Shown in pieces: positions 1 to 6,093 of a DNA stretch of 9,798 bases. Source of the DNA: an uncultured Holophagales bacterium (GTDB lineage Bacteria > Acidobacteriota > Thermoanaerobaculia > UBA5066); contig CALMDF010000465.1 of NCBI GenBank assembly GCA_937864895.1, forward strand, positions 1 through 9,798. Direction: 5' to 3'. The notes below the pieces were generated by a model. The model saw nothing but the letters and a program-made list of their open reading frames with translations. It was not told the DNA's origin and made no database searches. Position numbers and translations under genes: made by a program. Positions within the stretch are counted from its first letter, which is position 1, and the number at the start of each line of letters is the position of its first letter.

Positions 1-670
1 TCGGAGCCTCCTCGGCTACCGCGACCGCCTCGACGGTCTTCGGGCCCTTCTGGAAGAACGACGCGACCCGGGACGGCTCCACGATCTGATTCGAGAACGG
101 AAGGCCGGCGTCGACCCTGCGCCTCTCGTAGGTCGCGAGGAGGGCGGCGGCCTTCAGCTGGCTGACGACGGCGTACGGGTTGACCTTCGGGTCGAACAGG
201 GACGTGTCGACGCGGAGGGAGCGCCCGTAGGCGTCGACGGCCGCGCTCTTGTTGCCGAGTTGCTCCTCCGAGAAGCCGAGCATCCACCAGGCGGGCCAGT
301 TCCCCGGATCCATCTTCACGGCTTTCCTGAACTTCGACCGCGCCCCGCGCCAGTCGCCGCGAAGGCCCTGGACGAGGCCCCCGTTGAACAGGGGGCGGGA
401 GTCCTTCGGCGCCAGCTCGGCCGCCTTGTCGAAGCTCCGCAGGGCGTCGCGCCAGAAGCCGTCCCAGGCCACGAGGCAGCCGAGGTCGTTGTGGAGGGCG
501 GCGTCTCCCGGCGCCTGCTCGAGCCGCGAGAGGGTGTCGAGGATGGCGGCGTGGTGCGGGATCGCCGGGTCGAGGGACCCCTTGTAGGCGTCCGCCGCGG
601 GCGCGGACGACGAGGAGAGGAGCACGGCGAGGAGCGCCAGCGGGAGGAGCGCTTTCCGGTTCGGAATCAT
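1..670 (-). CDS. Secreted tetratricopeptide-repeat protein (C-terminus outside window)
   Basis: The first 223 residues are in the window; the frame is still open at base 1, so the protein is cut by the window edge. Residues 1-25 look like a Sec signal peptide: Asn-Arg-Lys, a leucine/alanine-rich core, then a Ser-Ala-Pro-Ala-type signal peptidase I site near residue 25. There is no lipobox cysteine. Three TPR-like units follow at about residues 57-90, 91-124 and 125-158, each with the G/A-x-x-x-x and A-x-x-x-F/Y-x-x-A/S-L spacing and an 'xxP' ending (for example AELAPKD and VKMDPGN). TPRs bind other proteins, so an extracytoplasmic scaffold role is likely; partners are unknown. The ATG at 670 is supported by an AAAGGGTGA ribosome binding site (676-684) that overlaps the stop codon of the upstream gene, leaving 5 bp between the genes. 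The two genes are therefore almost certainly one transcript. Confidence 0.85.
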   Translation of the reverse strand, partial: MIPNRKALLPLALLAVLLSSSSAPAADAYKGSLDPAIPHHAAILDTLSRLEQAPGDAALHNDLGCLVAWDGFWRDALRSFDKAAELAPKDSRPLFNGGLVQGLRGDWRGARSKFRKAVKMDPGNWPAWWMLGFSEEQLGNKSAAVDAYGRSLRVDTSLFDPKVNPYAVVSQLKAAALLATYERRRVDAGLPFSNQIVEPSRVASFFQKGPKTVEAVAVAEEAP

Positions 671-675
671 CTTGG

Positions 676-1380
676 TCACCCTTTCGCCCCCGGGGACGCC
701 GGCCGCCCGACGAGCCGGACGCGGCCGTTCGTCGTCTGCACCTCGAAGACGAGGCGCGAGGAACCGGTCTTCTGGCGGATTTCCTCCGCCTGCCGTCTCA
801 CCGCATCCTCGAACTTTTCGTACTTCAGCCGTGACACGTCCTCTCCAAGGGCCTGCCGGGCCGCGACGTACCTCTCGAAGAGAGGCGTGAAGTCGACCCG
901 GCTCCTGGGTTTTACGGACGCGCCCGACGGAGCGTCGGGGCGCGACGACGGGGCCGGCGCCGGGGACGGCTCCGGCCTCCCCACGGCGGCCTCGGCCGCC
1001 GCGAGGAGGGCCGCGACCTCGGAGGCCGCGAGCGGCGCCCCCGTCCGCGCCCCCTCCTTCGGCGTCGACGGCGCGGCCGCGGGGACGACGGGACCGGGAC
1101 GCCGCGCGAGCCCCCCCCGTCCCTCCTCCCGGGCCTGCAGCCGCTTCTCCCAGAGCTCCGCGAAGGAGTTGTACCGGCTCTGGATCGCCTGCAGGCGGAA
1201 CCGCTCGGCGGCCCGTTCCATGTCGACCTGGCCCAGCCGGCGAAGGCTCTCCTCGAGGGTCCGTCGCGACGGCAGGGGGGGCCGCTTCGCCTCGCCGCTG
1301 AAGAACCTCTCGTACTCGATGCGAAGCATCGTGATGCTCCGGTCGAGGTCGTTCAGCTGCTTCTCGTACGAAACTCCCAT
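676..1380 (-). CDS. MXAN_5187 C-terminal-domain-like protein, cytoplasmic, function unknown
   Basis: This is a 234-residue soluble protein with no signal peptide or membrane segment. Residues 5-85 are charged and helical, probably coiled coil, with LRIEYERFFSGEAKRPP (19-35) followed by an Arg/Leu-rich helix and RFRLQAIQSRYNSFAELW (60-77). Residues 86-160 are a low-complexity Ala/Pro/Gly linker. Residues 163-226 form a second conserved block: FTPLFERYVAARQALGED (164-181), a helix, then a short beta stretch LVFEVQTTNGRVRL (210-223). This order and wording match my memory of the 'MXAN_5187 C-terminal domain' family from myxobacteria and acidobacteria. The family has no established biochemical role. 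The ATG at 1380 has no clear Shine-Dalgarno sequence; only about 3-5 nt may separate a predicted transcription start from it, so the mRNA may be nearly leaderless. It is the first gene of the unit that continues into the TPR gene. selA starts 23 bp away in the other direction. Confidence 0.8.
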   Translation of the reverse strand: MGVSYEKQLNDLDRSITMLRIEYERFFSGEAKRPPLPSRRTLEESLRRLGQVDMERAAERFRLQAIQSRYNSFAELWEKRLQAREEGRGGLARRPGPVVPAAAPSTPKEGARTGAPLAASEVAALLAAAEAAVGRPEPSPAPAPSSRPDAPSGASVKPRSRVDFTPLFERYVAARQALGEDVSRLKYEKFEDAVRRQAEEIRQKTGSSRLVFEVQTTNGRVRLVGRPASPGAKG

Positions 1381-1403
1381 GGTTGAGCTAGATTCTAAGG
1401 GCC
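1381..1403. promoter_or_regulatory. Possible bidirectional promoter with overlapping -10 boxes
   Basis: This 23-bp divergent gap is much richer in A+T than its surroundings. On the plus strand TAGATT (1389-1394) resembles a -10 box placed about 10 bp before the selA TTG. On the minus strand TAGAAT (1397 down to 1392) resembles a -10 box placed about 12 bp before the ATG of the opposite gene. The two hexamers overlap by 3 bp and predict start sites about 16 bp apart. Neither has a convincing -35 hexamer at 17 bp spacing. The assignment rests on motif resemblance and position only. Confidence 0.4.
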
Positions 1404-2783
1404 TTGGCGATTCCCGTTCGCGTTCCGCCCTCGATCGAGAGCCTCCTTTCGAGCGAGAGGGGTGCCGGGCTCGCCGCGCGGCACGGGCGGCTCCGGGCGC
1501 GCGAGGCGCTCCGCGAGGCCGCCGACCGGTTCCGGCGAGGGTTTCTCCCCGCCGGTCGGGACGCTGCCGAAACGCTCCTCGACGCCGCCGAGGCGAGCCT
1601 GTCCCGCCGCCCGCCCGCGGGACCGCGCCCGGTCGTGAACGCCACCGGGGTCCTCCTGCACACGAACCTCGGGCGGGCCCCCCTCGCCGTGGCCGCCCGG
1701 GACGCCGTCCTTCGCGCCGCGGGCTACTCGACGCTCGAGCTGGACCTCGCGACCGGGGGACGCGGGAAGAGGGGCGAGCACGTGCGGCCCCTCCTCCTCG
1801 CCCTCTTCGCGCCCGGCCGGGACGACCTCGACGCCCTCGCCGTGACGAACGCCGCGGCCGCCCTCCTCCTCGCTCTCGACACGCTCGCGAACGGCCGCCC
1901 CGTCGCCGTCTCCCGGGGAGAGCTCGTCGCCATCGGCGGCGACTTCCGCGTCCCCTCGATCCTCGCGAGGAGCGGGGCGACGCTCCTCGAGGTCGGGACG
2001 ACGAACAGGACGACGCCCGAGGACTATGCCGAGGCGATCCGCTCCGGGGCCGCCGTCGTCCTGAAGGTGAGGCCGTCGAACTACCGCATCGTCGGCTTCA
2101 CGGAAGAGGTCGGCCTCGGCGGGCTCGCGACGCTCTGCCGCGAGGCCCGCGTGCCGCTCGTCTACGACGCCGGGGCGGGGTCCCCGCGACGGTTCGAGGA
2201 GCCCGGGCTCAGGGACGAGCCGGTCCCCGCCGAGGCGCTCGCCGAGGGCGCCGACCTCGTCTGCTTCTCGGGAGACAAGACCCTCGGCGGGCCGCAGGCC
2301 GGCGTCCTCCTCGGCGAGGCGGCGCTCGTTCGCGGCTGCGCGAAGAACCCTCTCGCGCGCGCCCTGCGTCCCGACAAGCTCGTCCTCGCCGCGCTCGCGG
2401 CGACTCTCGACCTGCACCTGTCCGGACGGTCCCGCGAGGTCCCGTTCCACGGGATGCTCATGGCTTCCATCGAAGGCCTCGAGGCCCGCGCGCGTTCCCT
2501 GGCCGCCGCGGCGGCGGCCCTCGGGTGGGACGCCGAGGCGGCTCCGCTCGTCGCCATCGCCGGCGGCGGCGCGGGGACCGAGTCGACGCTTCCGTCGTTC
2601 GGGGTCCTCCTCCGGCACCCGGGAGCCGGGGAGGCCGAGGCCGCCGCCCGGCTTCGCGCGCGGGAGCTGCCGGTGATCGCGAGGATCTCGGAGGGGCGGC
2701 TCGTCCTCGACCTGCGCTCGGTCGCGCCGGAGGAGGACGCCGACCTCCTCGCCGCGCTCGGGGACGTCCTGGCCCCCGCCTGA
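1404..2783 (+). CDS. selA: L-seryl-tRNA(Sec) selenium transferase SelA
   Basis: SelA is a cytoplasmic, PLP-dependent, fold-type-I enzyme that converts seryl-tRNA(Sec) to selenocysteinyl-tRNA(Sec) using selenophosphate made by SelD. The 459 residues match the length of E. coli SelA (463). Visible family blocks are an N-terminal helical tRNA-binding domain with VPPSIESLL (7-15), NATGVLLHTNLGRAPL (79-94), SRGELVAIGGDFRVP (170-184), EVGTTNRT (196-203), the PLP-lysine motif CFSGDKTLGGPQAG with Lys292, NPLARALRPDK (315-325) carrying the two conserved active-site arginines, and RISEGRLVLDLR (427-438) near the end. The start is TTG at 1404: an in-frame TAG at 1389-1391 blocks extension, no ATG or GTG lies nearby, and the family N-terminus aligns from here. 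AAGGG (1397-1401) is a weak, very close ribosome binding site. The gene stands alone on the plus strand between minus-strand genes, and no selB, selC or selD is visible. Confidence 0.96.
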   Translation: MAIPVRVPPSIESLLSSERGAGLAARHGRLRAREALREAADRFRRGFLPAGRDAAETLLDAAEASLSRRPPAGPRPVVNATGVLLHTNLGRAPLAVAARDAVLRAAGYSTLELDLATGGRGKRGEHVRPLLLALFAPGRDDLDALAVTNAAAALLLALDTLANGRPVAVSRGELVAIGGDFRVPSILARSGATLLEVGTTNRTTPEDYAEAIRSGAAVVLKVRPSNYRIVGFTEEVGLGGLATLCREARVPLVYDAGAGSPRRFEEPGLRDEPVPAEALAEGADLVCFSGDKTLGGPQAGVLLGEAALVRGCAKNPLARALRPDKLVLAALAATLDLHLSGRSREVPFHGMLMASIEGLEARARSLAAAAAALGWDAEAAPLVAIAGGGAGTESTLPSFGVLLRHPGAGEAEAAARLRARELPVIARISEGRLVLDLRSVAPEEDADLLAALGDVLAPA

Positions 2784-2792
2784 CACCCGTCA
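2781..2792. repeat. Tiny inverted repeat spanning two convergent stop codons
   Basis: TGAC-ACCC-GTCA is a perfect 4-bp-arm inverted repeat. The left arm holds the selA stop TGA (2781-2783) and the right arm holds, on the other strand, the stop TGA of the response regulator (2792-2790). The two genes converge with only 6 bp between stops. No GC-rich stem plus T-run is present in the gap, so there is no intrinsic terminator here. A 4-bp stem is too short to claim a function. Confidence 0.4.
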
Positions 2793-4151
2793 GATCTTCA
2801 GGTCGCGCATCCGCTGCACGAGCCTCCGGACCGGGACGTCGAGGGCCTCGGCCGCGGCGGCCTTGTCCCCCGCCGATTCCTCGAGGGCCCTCCGGATGCG
2901 AGCCCCCTCGGCCGCGCGCTTCCAGCGCTCCACCGTCTCGTCGAGCGTGCCGTCCAGGGACGGCGTCGGGAGGGCCGGGTCGCCGGGCGCCCCGAGGACG
3001 ACGTCGGCCGGCCGGATGAGCGGCCCCGACGCGAGGAGGACGGCGCGCTCGACGACGTTGCGCAGCTCGCGGACGTTCCCGGGCCAGTCCCACGCGACGA
3101 GCTTCTCGACGGCCGCCGGGCTCAGCTCGAACGCGCGGCCGCGCGCCGACTCGCCGCAAGAGCGCGCGAACTCGCGCGCGAGCTCGGGGACGTCCTCCTT
3201 CCGGGACCTGAGCGGCGGAAGCCTCACGGGAAAGACGTCGAGCCGGTAGAAGAGGTCCTCCCGGAAGCCGCCCGCCTTCACGCGGGCGCCGAGGTCGCTG
3301 TTCGTGGCCGCCACGAGGCGGACGTCGACGGTCAGCGGGACCGTCCCTCCCACGCGGAGGAACGTCCGCTCCTCCACGACGCGCAGGAGCTTCGTCTGGG
3401 CGCCGAGCGGGAGCTCGCCTATCTCGTCGAGGAAGAGCGTCCCCCCGTCGGCCAGCTCGAAGCGCCCGGCCCGGCGCTCCGAGGCGCCGGTGTAGGCGCC
3501 GCGCTCGTGGCCGAAGAGCTCGTTCTCGACGAGCCCCTCCGGGAGCGCCGCGACGTTGATCGCCACGAACGGCCCCGCGCGCCTCGGGGAGAGGGCGTGA
3601 AGGGCGCGGGCGAAGAGCTCCTTGCCCGTCCCCGACTCGCCGCTCAGGAGGACCGTCACCTCGCTCGCCGCGGCCCGCCGGAGCCTGTCCAGCGCGTCGG
3701 CGAGCGCCGGCGCGCTCCCGAGGATGCGGGGCATCCCCGAGAGGCCCGCCTCTTCGGCGAGAAGCGTGCGCGCGACGGTCGTCCTCCGAGCCTCGACGTG
3801 CCGCTTCACGAGGAGCAGGAGGAGGTCCAGGTCGACGGGCTTGCCGAGGAAGTCGGCCGCCCCCTTCTTCATGGCCGCCACCGCGGTCTCCACCGTCCCG
3901 TAGCCGGTGAGGAGGACGACCGGCAGGGCGGCGTCGTTCACGAGCGCCGCCTCGAGGACGGCGATGCCGTCGGCCCCGGGGAGCTTCAGGTCGGTGAGGA
4001 CGAGAGCGTAGCGCCGCCCCTCGGAAAGCCGCCGGATCGCCTCGTCGCCCGTCGCGACCGCCTCGACGCCGTACCCTTCGCGGGCCAGCGTCTCGGCGAG
4101 CATCGACCGGAGCGACTCCCGGTCCTCGACGAGGAGGATCTCGGCGGCCAT
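2790..4151 (-). CDS. NtrC-family sigma54-dependent response regulator
   Basis: This is a 453-residue three-domain activator. The receiver domain (1-120) has the acidic pair Glu9-Asp10, phospho-acceptor Asp54 in LTDLKLPGADG, Thr82 and Lys104. The AAA+ domain (about 143-375) has Walker A GESGTGKE (171-178), the sigma54-contacting loop as GAYTGA (218-223, a Tyr variant of GAFTGA), Walker B GGTLFLDEIGE (236-246), the arginine-finger region around FREDLFYRLDVFPVRLPPLR (296-315) and WPGNVREL (356-363). A Fis-type helix-turn-helix fills about 428-453. All residues for phosphorylation, ATP hydrolysis and sigma54 contact are present, so it should be active. When phosphorylated it would remodel RNA polymerase-sigma54 at its target promoters. 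No partner histidine kinase is in the window and its targets are unknown. It starts at ATG 4151, 22 bp after the stop of the secreted FxLYD-like gene, without a strong ribosome binding site, which suggests read-through expression from upstream. Confidence 0.95.
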   Translation of the reverse strand: MAAEILLVEDRESLRSMLAETLAREGYGVEAVATGDEAIRRLSEGRRYALVLTDLKLPGADGIAVLEAALVNDAALPVVLLTGYGTVETAVAAMKKGAADFLGKPVDLDLLLLLVKRHVEARRTTVARTLLAEEAGLSGMPRILGSAPALADALDRLRRAAASEVTVLLSGESGTGKELFARALHALSPRRAGPFVAINVAALPEGLVENELFGHERGAYTGASERRAGRFELADGGTLFLDEIGELPLGAQTKLLRVVEERTFLRVGGTVPLTVDVRLVAATNSDLGARVKAGGFREDLFYRLDVFPVRLPPLRSRKEDVPELAREFARSCGESARGRAFELSPAAVEKLVAWDWPGNVRELRNVVERAVLLASGPLIRPADVVLGAPGDPALPTPSLDGTLDETVERWKRAAEGARIRRALEESAGDKAAAAEALDVPVRRLVQRMRDLKI

Positions 4152-4173
4152 CTCGGCCCGGGGCTCTCCCCGC

Positions 4174-5082
4174 TCAGACGCCGCCGCCGGGTGGCTTCGG
4201 CTGGTCGGACGACGGTGGCGGCAGGTAGGTCCCGCCCGGCGTGGAAGGTGCGCCGACCGGGGCGTTCGCCGGCGGGGCCGCGTAGTCCGGCTGCCGGGCC
4301 GGCGGCGGCGGCTCGGGGGCGGGGGTCGGTGGGGGCGGCGGAGGGGCTTCGTTCCCCTCGGGCTTTCCGTCGGCGGGCTTCTTCCCGTCGCGCGCGGCGG
4401 CCGTCTCCCCTTCCCTCGCCGGCCGGACGGGGGCCTGCCAGCGCGGGAGATAGGTGAACCGCGTGACCGTCCGATCGGTGTCGATCTGCGCGACGAACGT
4501 GGCCTTCTCTCCGGGTTCGAGGTTGTCCTTGGCGAGCTGCCCGAAGGCGGTCGCGATCGACTTCCCGTCCTCGCCGAATGCCTCGATCGTCACTCCGACG
4601 CCCAGCGCCCTGCCCTTGCCGGCGTTCAGGACGGAGCCCTCGACGGCGTACCCCGCGGGGCCCTTCTTCGTCGAGACCGGCCCCATGACGACCTCTCCGT
4701 CGCCCTTTCCGCTCGCGTCCGAGGAAGCTTCGTAGTAGCCGCCGGCGACGTCCTGGTCGGTGAGGACGACCGCGGCCTTCTTCGCCGTCTGGCCCGCGCG
4801 CGCGGCGTCCACGAGCGAAGGGGCGGTCGCCGGGGCCGGTGCCGCGGCCGCCGCCGGCGCCGCGGCCGCCGCCTTCGCGAGCGCGGCGGTCTTCTCGAGG
4901 TCGACCTCCGCGGCGGGGATCGAGACGAGCTTGCCGTCCGCGAGCTGGAGGACGGCCTGCCGGCCCTTGATCACCGGCGGTTTTTTCGTTTCGAGGGTCC
5001 GGCCGTCCTTGAGGACGACCATGTCGGCCGAGACCGGGCCGGCCAGAAGGCCGAGCACGAGCAGCGGGAAGACGCGCCGCAT
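4174..5082 (-). CDS. Secreted protein with FxLYD-like domain and proline-rich tail
   Basis: The 302-residue product has a clear Sec signal peptide: MRR, a hydrophobic core, then GPVSA, with probable cleavage after Ala19. Mature residues 21-65 form a small block with the pattern VVLKDGRTLET...LADGKLVSIPAAEVD, perhaps an SH3-like or beta-rich unit. An Ala/Pro linker (66-100) follows. Residues about 135-215 resemble the FxLYD/DUF3426-type beta-sandwich: YAVEGSVLNAGKGRALGVGV (145-164), an IEAFGEDGKSIAT strand-turn, LEPGEKATFVAQI (188-200), and RFTYLPRW (208-215). Residues 245-302 are proline-rich, including six consecutive prolines. It is likely exported to the periplasm or cell surface; function is unknown. 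The ATG at 5082 is chosen over an upstream ATG at 5112 because GGAGGTG sits 4 nt before it and the signal peptide begins exactly there. It lies 54 bp after the GtrB-type gene and 22 bp before the regulator. Confidence 0.85.
   Translation of the reverse strand: MRRVFPLLVLGLLAGPVSADMVVLKDGRTLETKKPPVIKGRQAVLQLADGKLVSIPAAEVDLEKTAALAKAAAAAPAAAAAPAPATAPSLVDAARAGQTAKKAAVVLTDQDVAGGYYEASSDASGKGDGEVVMGPVSTKKGPAGYAVEGSVLNAGKGRALGVGVTIEAFGEDGKSIATAFGQLAKDNLEPGEKATFVAQIDTDRTVTRFTYLPRWQAPVRPAREGETAAARDGKKPADGKPEGNEAPPPPPPTPAPEPPPPARQPDYAAPPANAPVGAPSTPGGTYLPPPSSDQPKPPGGGV
4841..4873. repeat. Two copies of a 15-bp direct repeat in an Ala-rich linker
   Basis: The plus-strand 15-mer GCCGCGGCCGCCGCC occurs at 4841-4855 and again at 4859-4873, an 18-bp period. 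On the coding (minus) strand it encodes part of the Ala/Pro linker, reading roughly AAAAAP twice. The 18-bp period preserves frame, so copy-number change would only lengthen or shorten the linker. It is probably a simple coding repeat rather than a regulatory element. Confidence 0.6.
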
Positions 5083-5086
5083 AGGA

Positions 5087-5111
5087 CACCTCCGGAAATC
5101 GCAGCATAGCA
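5087..5111 (-). promoter_or_regulatory. Ribosome binding site and possible extended -10 promoter of the FxLYD-like gene
   Basis: Reading the minus strand, GGAGGTG (5093-5087) is a near-perfect Shine-Dalgarno sequence 4 nt before the ATG at 5082 and decides that start. Just upstream, TGCTATGCT (5111-5103) resembles an extended -10 element (TGnTATnnT). It would place a transcript start near 5096 and give a leader of about 14 nt. I see no matching -35 hexamer. A short GC hairpin (5114-5118 paired with 5126-5130) lies just before it. The ribosome binding site is secure; the promoter is tentative. Confidence 0.5.
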
Positions 5112-5136
5112 CCGGGCCCGGCGCCGGCCCTGGGCC

Positions 5137-6093
5137 TCAGCGGCTGCTGCCGGGGGCCTCCGGCTCGCCCCCGACCTCGTCAGAGACGAGGTACAAGGGC
5201 CGCCCCTTCACCTCGTCGTAGATCCTCCCGAGGTACTCCCCGAGGACGCCGATGAGCATCAGCTGGACTCCGCCGAGGAGGAGGACCCACCCCATGAGCG
5301 TCGTCCAGCCCCGCTCGTTGATGCCGAGCACTTTCAGGACGACCACGACGACGATGTAGAGGAAGGCGAAGAGGGAGACGCCGAACCCGAGCCAGGTGCC
5401 GAGCTGGAGCGGGACGTGGCTGAACGACGTCAGCGCGTCGAGCGCGAAGCGGACCATCTTCCGGAGCGGGTACTTCGTCTCGCCGTGGAGCCGGGCCGGC
5501 CTCGCGTACGGGACCGCCACCTGCCGGAAGCCGACCCAGGCCGTCATGCCGCGGATGAAGCGGTGCCGCTCCCGGAGCGAGCGGAACGCGGCGGCGGCGC
5601 GCGGGCCGAGGAGCCGGAAGTCGCCCACGTCGACGGGGATGTCGACGTTCGTCCAGCGGCGCATGAGGCGATAGAAGAGGTGGGCCGTCGCCCTCTTGAA
5701 GGCGCTCTCCCCTTCCCTCGCGGTGCGCCGGGCGTAGACGACCTCGTACCCCTCCTCGACCTTCGCGAGCATCTCGGCGAGGAGCTCCGGCGGGTCCTGC
5801 AGGTCCGCGTCCATGACGGCGACGAGCCGCCCTCGCGCCCGGTCGACGCCTGCCGTCAGCGCCATCTGGTGGCCGAAGTTGCGCGAAAGCCGGAGGACCC
5901 TGATGCGCCGGTCCTCGGCGGCGAACCCGGCAAGCGCCTCGAACGAGCCGTCCCGGCTCCCGTCGTCCACGAAGAGGAGCTCGAAGGTGCGTCCCGACGC
6001 CTCGAGGACCGAGACGAGCCGGCGGCGGAGCTCGGGGAGGTTCGGGAGCTCGTTGAAGCAGGGGAGGACGACGGAAATCTCGGGAGCATTCAT
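5137..6093 (-). CDS. GtrB/ArnC-type polyprenyl-phosphate glycosyltransferase
   Basis: The 318-residue protein is a GT2-family (GT-A fold) enzyme that moves a sugar from a nucleotide-sugar to polyprenyl phosphate at the inner face of the membrane. Visible motifs are ISVVLPCFNE (6-15), VDDGSRDGS (42-50), LSRNFGHQMAL (69-79), the metal-binding MDADLQDPPE (94-103), DVGDFRLL (155-162), ERHRFIRGMTAWVGF (175-189) and GETKYPLRKM (204-213). Two membrane helices follow at about 233-257 and 264-287, then the conserved GRIYDEVKGRPLYLV (289-303). Length and layout are normal for the family. The sugar cannot be told from sequence. The ATG at 6093 overlaps the stop of the upstream Agl23-like gene as ATGA, and GAGG lies 8 nt before it, so translation is probably coupled. 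A lipid-linked sugar donor for the neighbouring GT-C enzyme is the natural inference, as in ArnC/ArnT pairs. Confidence 0.93.
   Translation of the reverse strand: MNAPEISVVLPCFNELPNLPELRRRLVSVLEASGRTFELLFVDDGSRDGSFEALAGFAAEDRRIRVLRLSRNFGHQMALTAGVDRARGRLVAVMDADLQDPPELLAEMLAKVEEGYEVVYARRTAREGESAFKRATAHLFYRLMRRWTNVDIPVDVGDFRLLGPRAAAAFRSLRERHRFIRGMTAWVGFRQVAVPYARPARLHGETKYPLRKMVRFALDALTSFSHVPLQLGTWLGFGVSLFAFLYIVVVVVLKVLGINERGWTTLMGWVLLLGGVQLMLIGVLGEYLGRIYDEVKGRPLYLVSDEVGGEPEAPGSSR

Noticed and set aside
1..670. A link between the TPR gene and the YYY system, because one class of YYY proteins carries TPR repeats
   Set aside because: The gene lies more than 4 kb from the trio, in a separate unit beyond selA and the regulator. 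TPRs are too common for this to count as evidence.
260..3019. A 919-codon plus-strand open frame
   Set aside because: It is rich in Arg, Pro, Gly and Ala, has no recognisable domain, and crosses the TPR, MXAN_5187_C-like, selA and regulator genes in the wrong strand or frame. Long shadow frames are expected at this GC content.
5083..5112. A longer start for the secreted FxLYD-like protein, at ATG 5112
   Set aside because: It would add ten residues before the signal peptide and lacks a good ribosome binding site, whereas GGAGGTG sits just before ATG 5082.
5114..5130. GC hairpin after the GtrB-type gene as an intrinsic terminator
   Set aside because: The stem is only 5 bp (5114-5118 with 5126-5130) and is not followed by a T-run on the minus strand. 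A weak pause is possible, but I cannot support a terminator.
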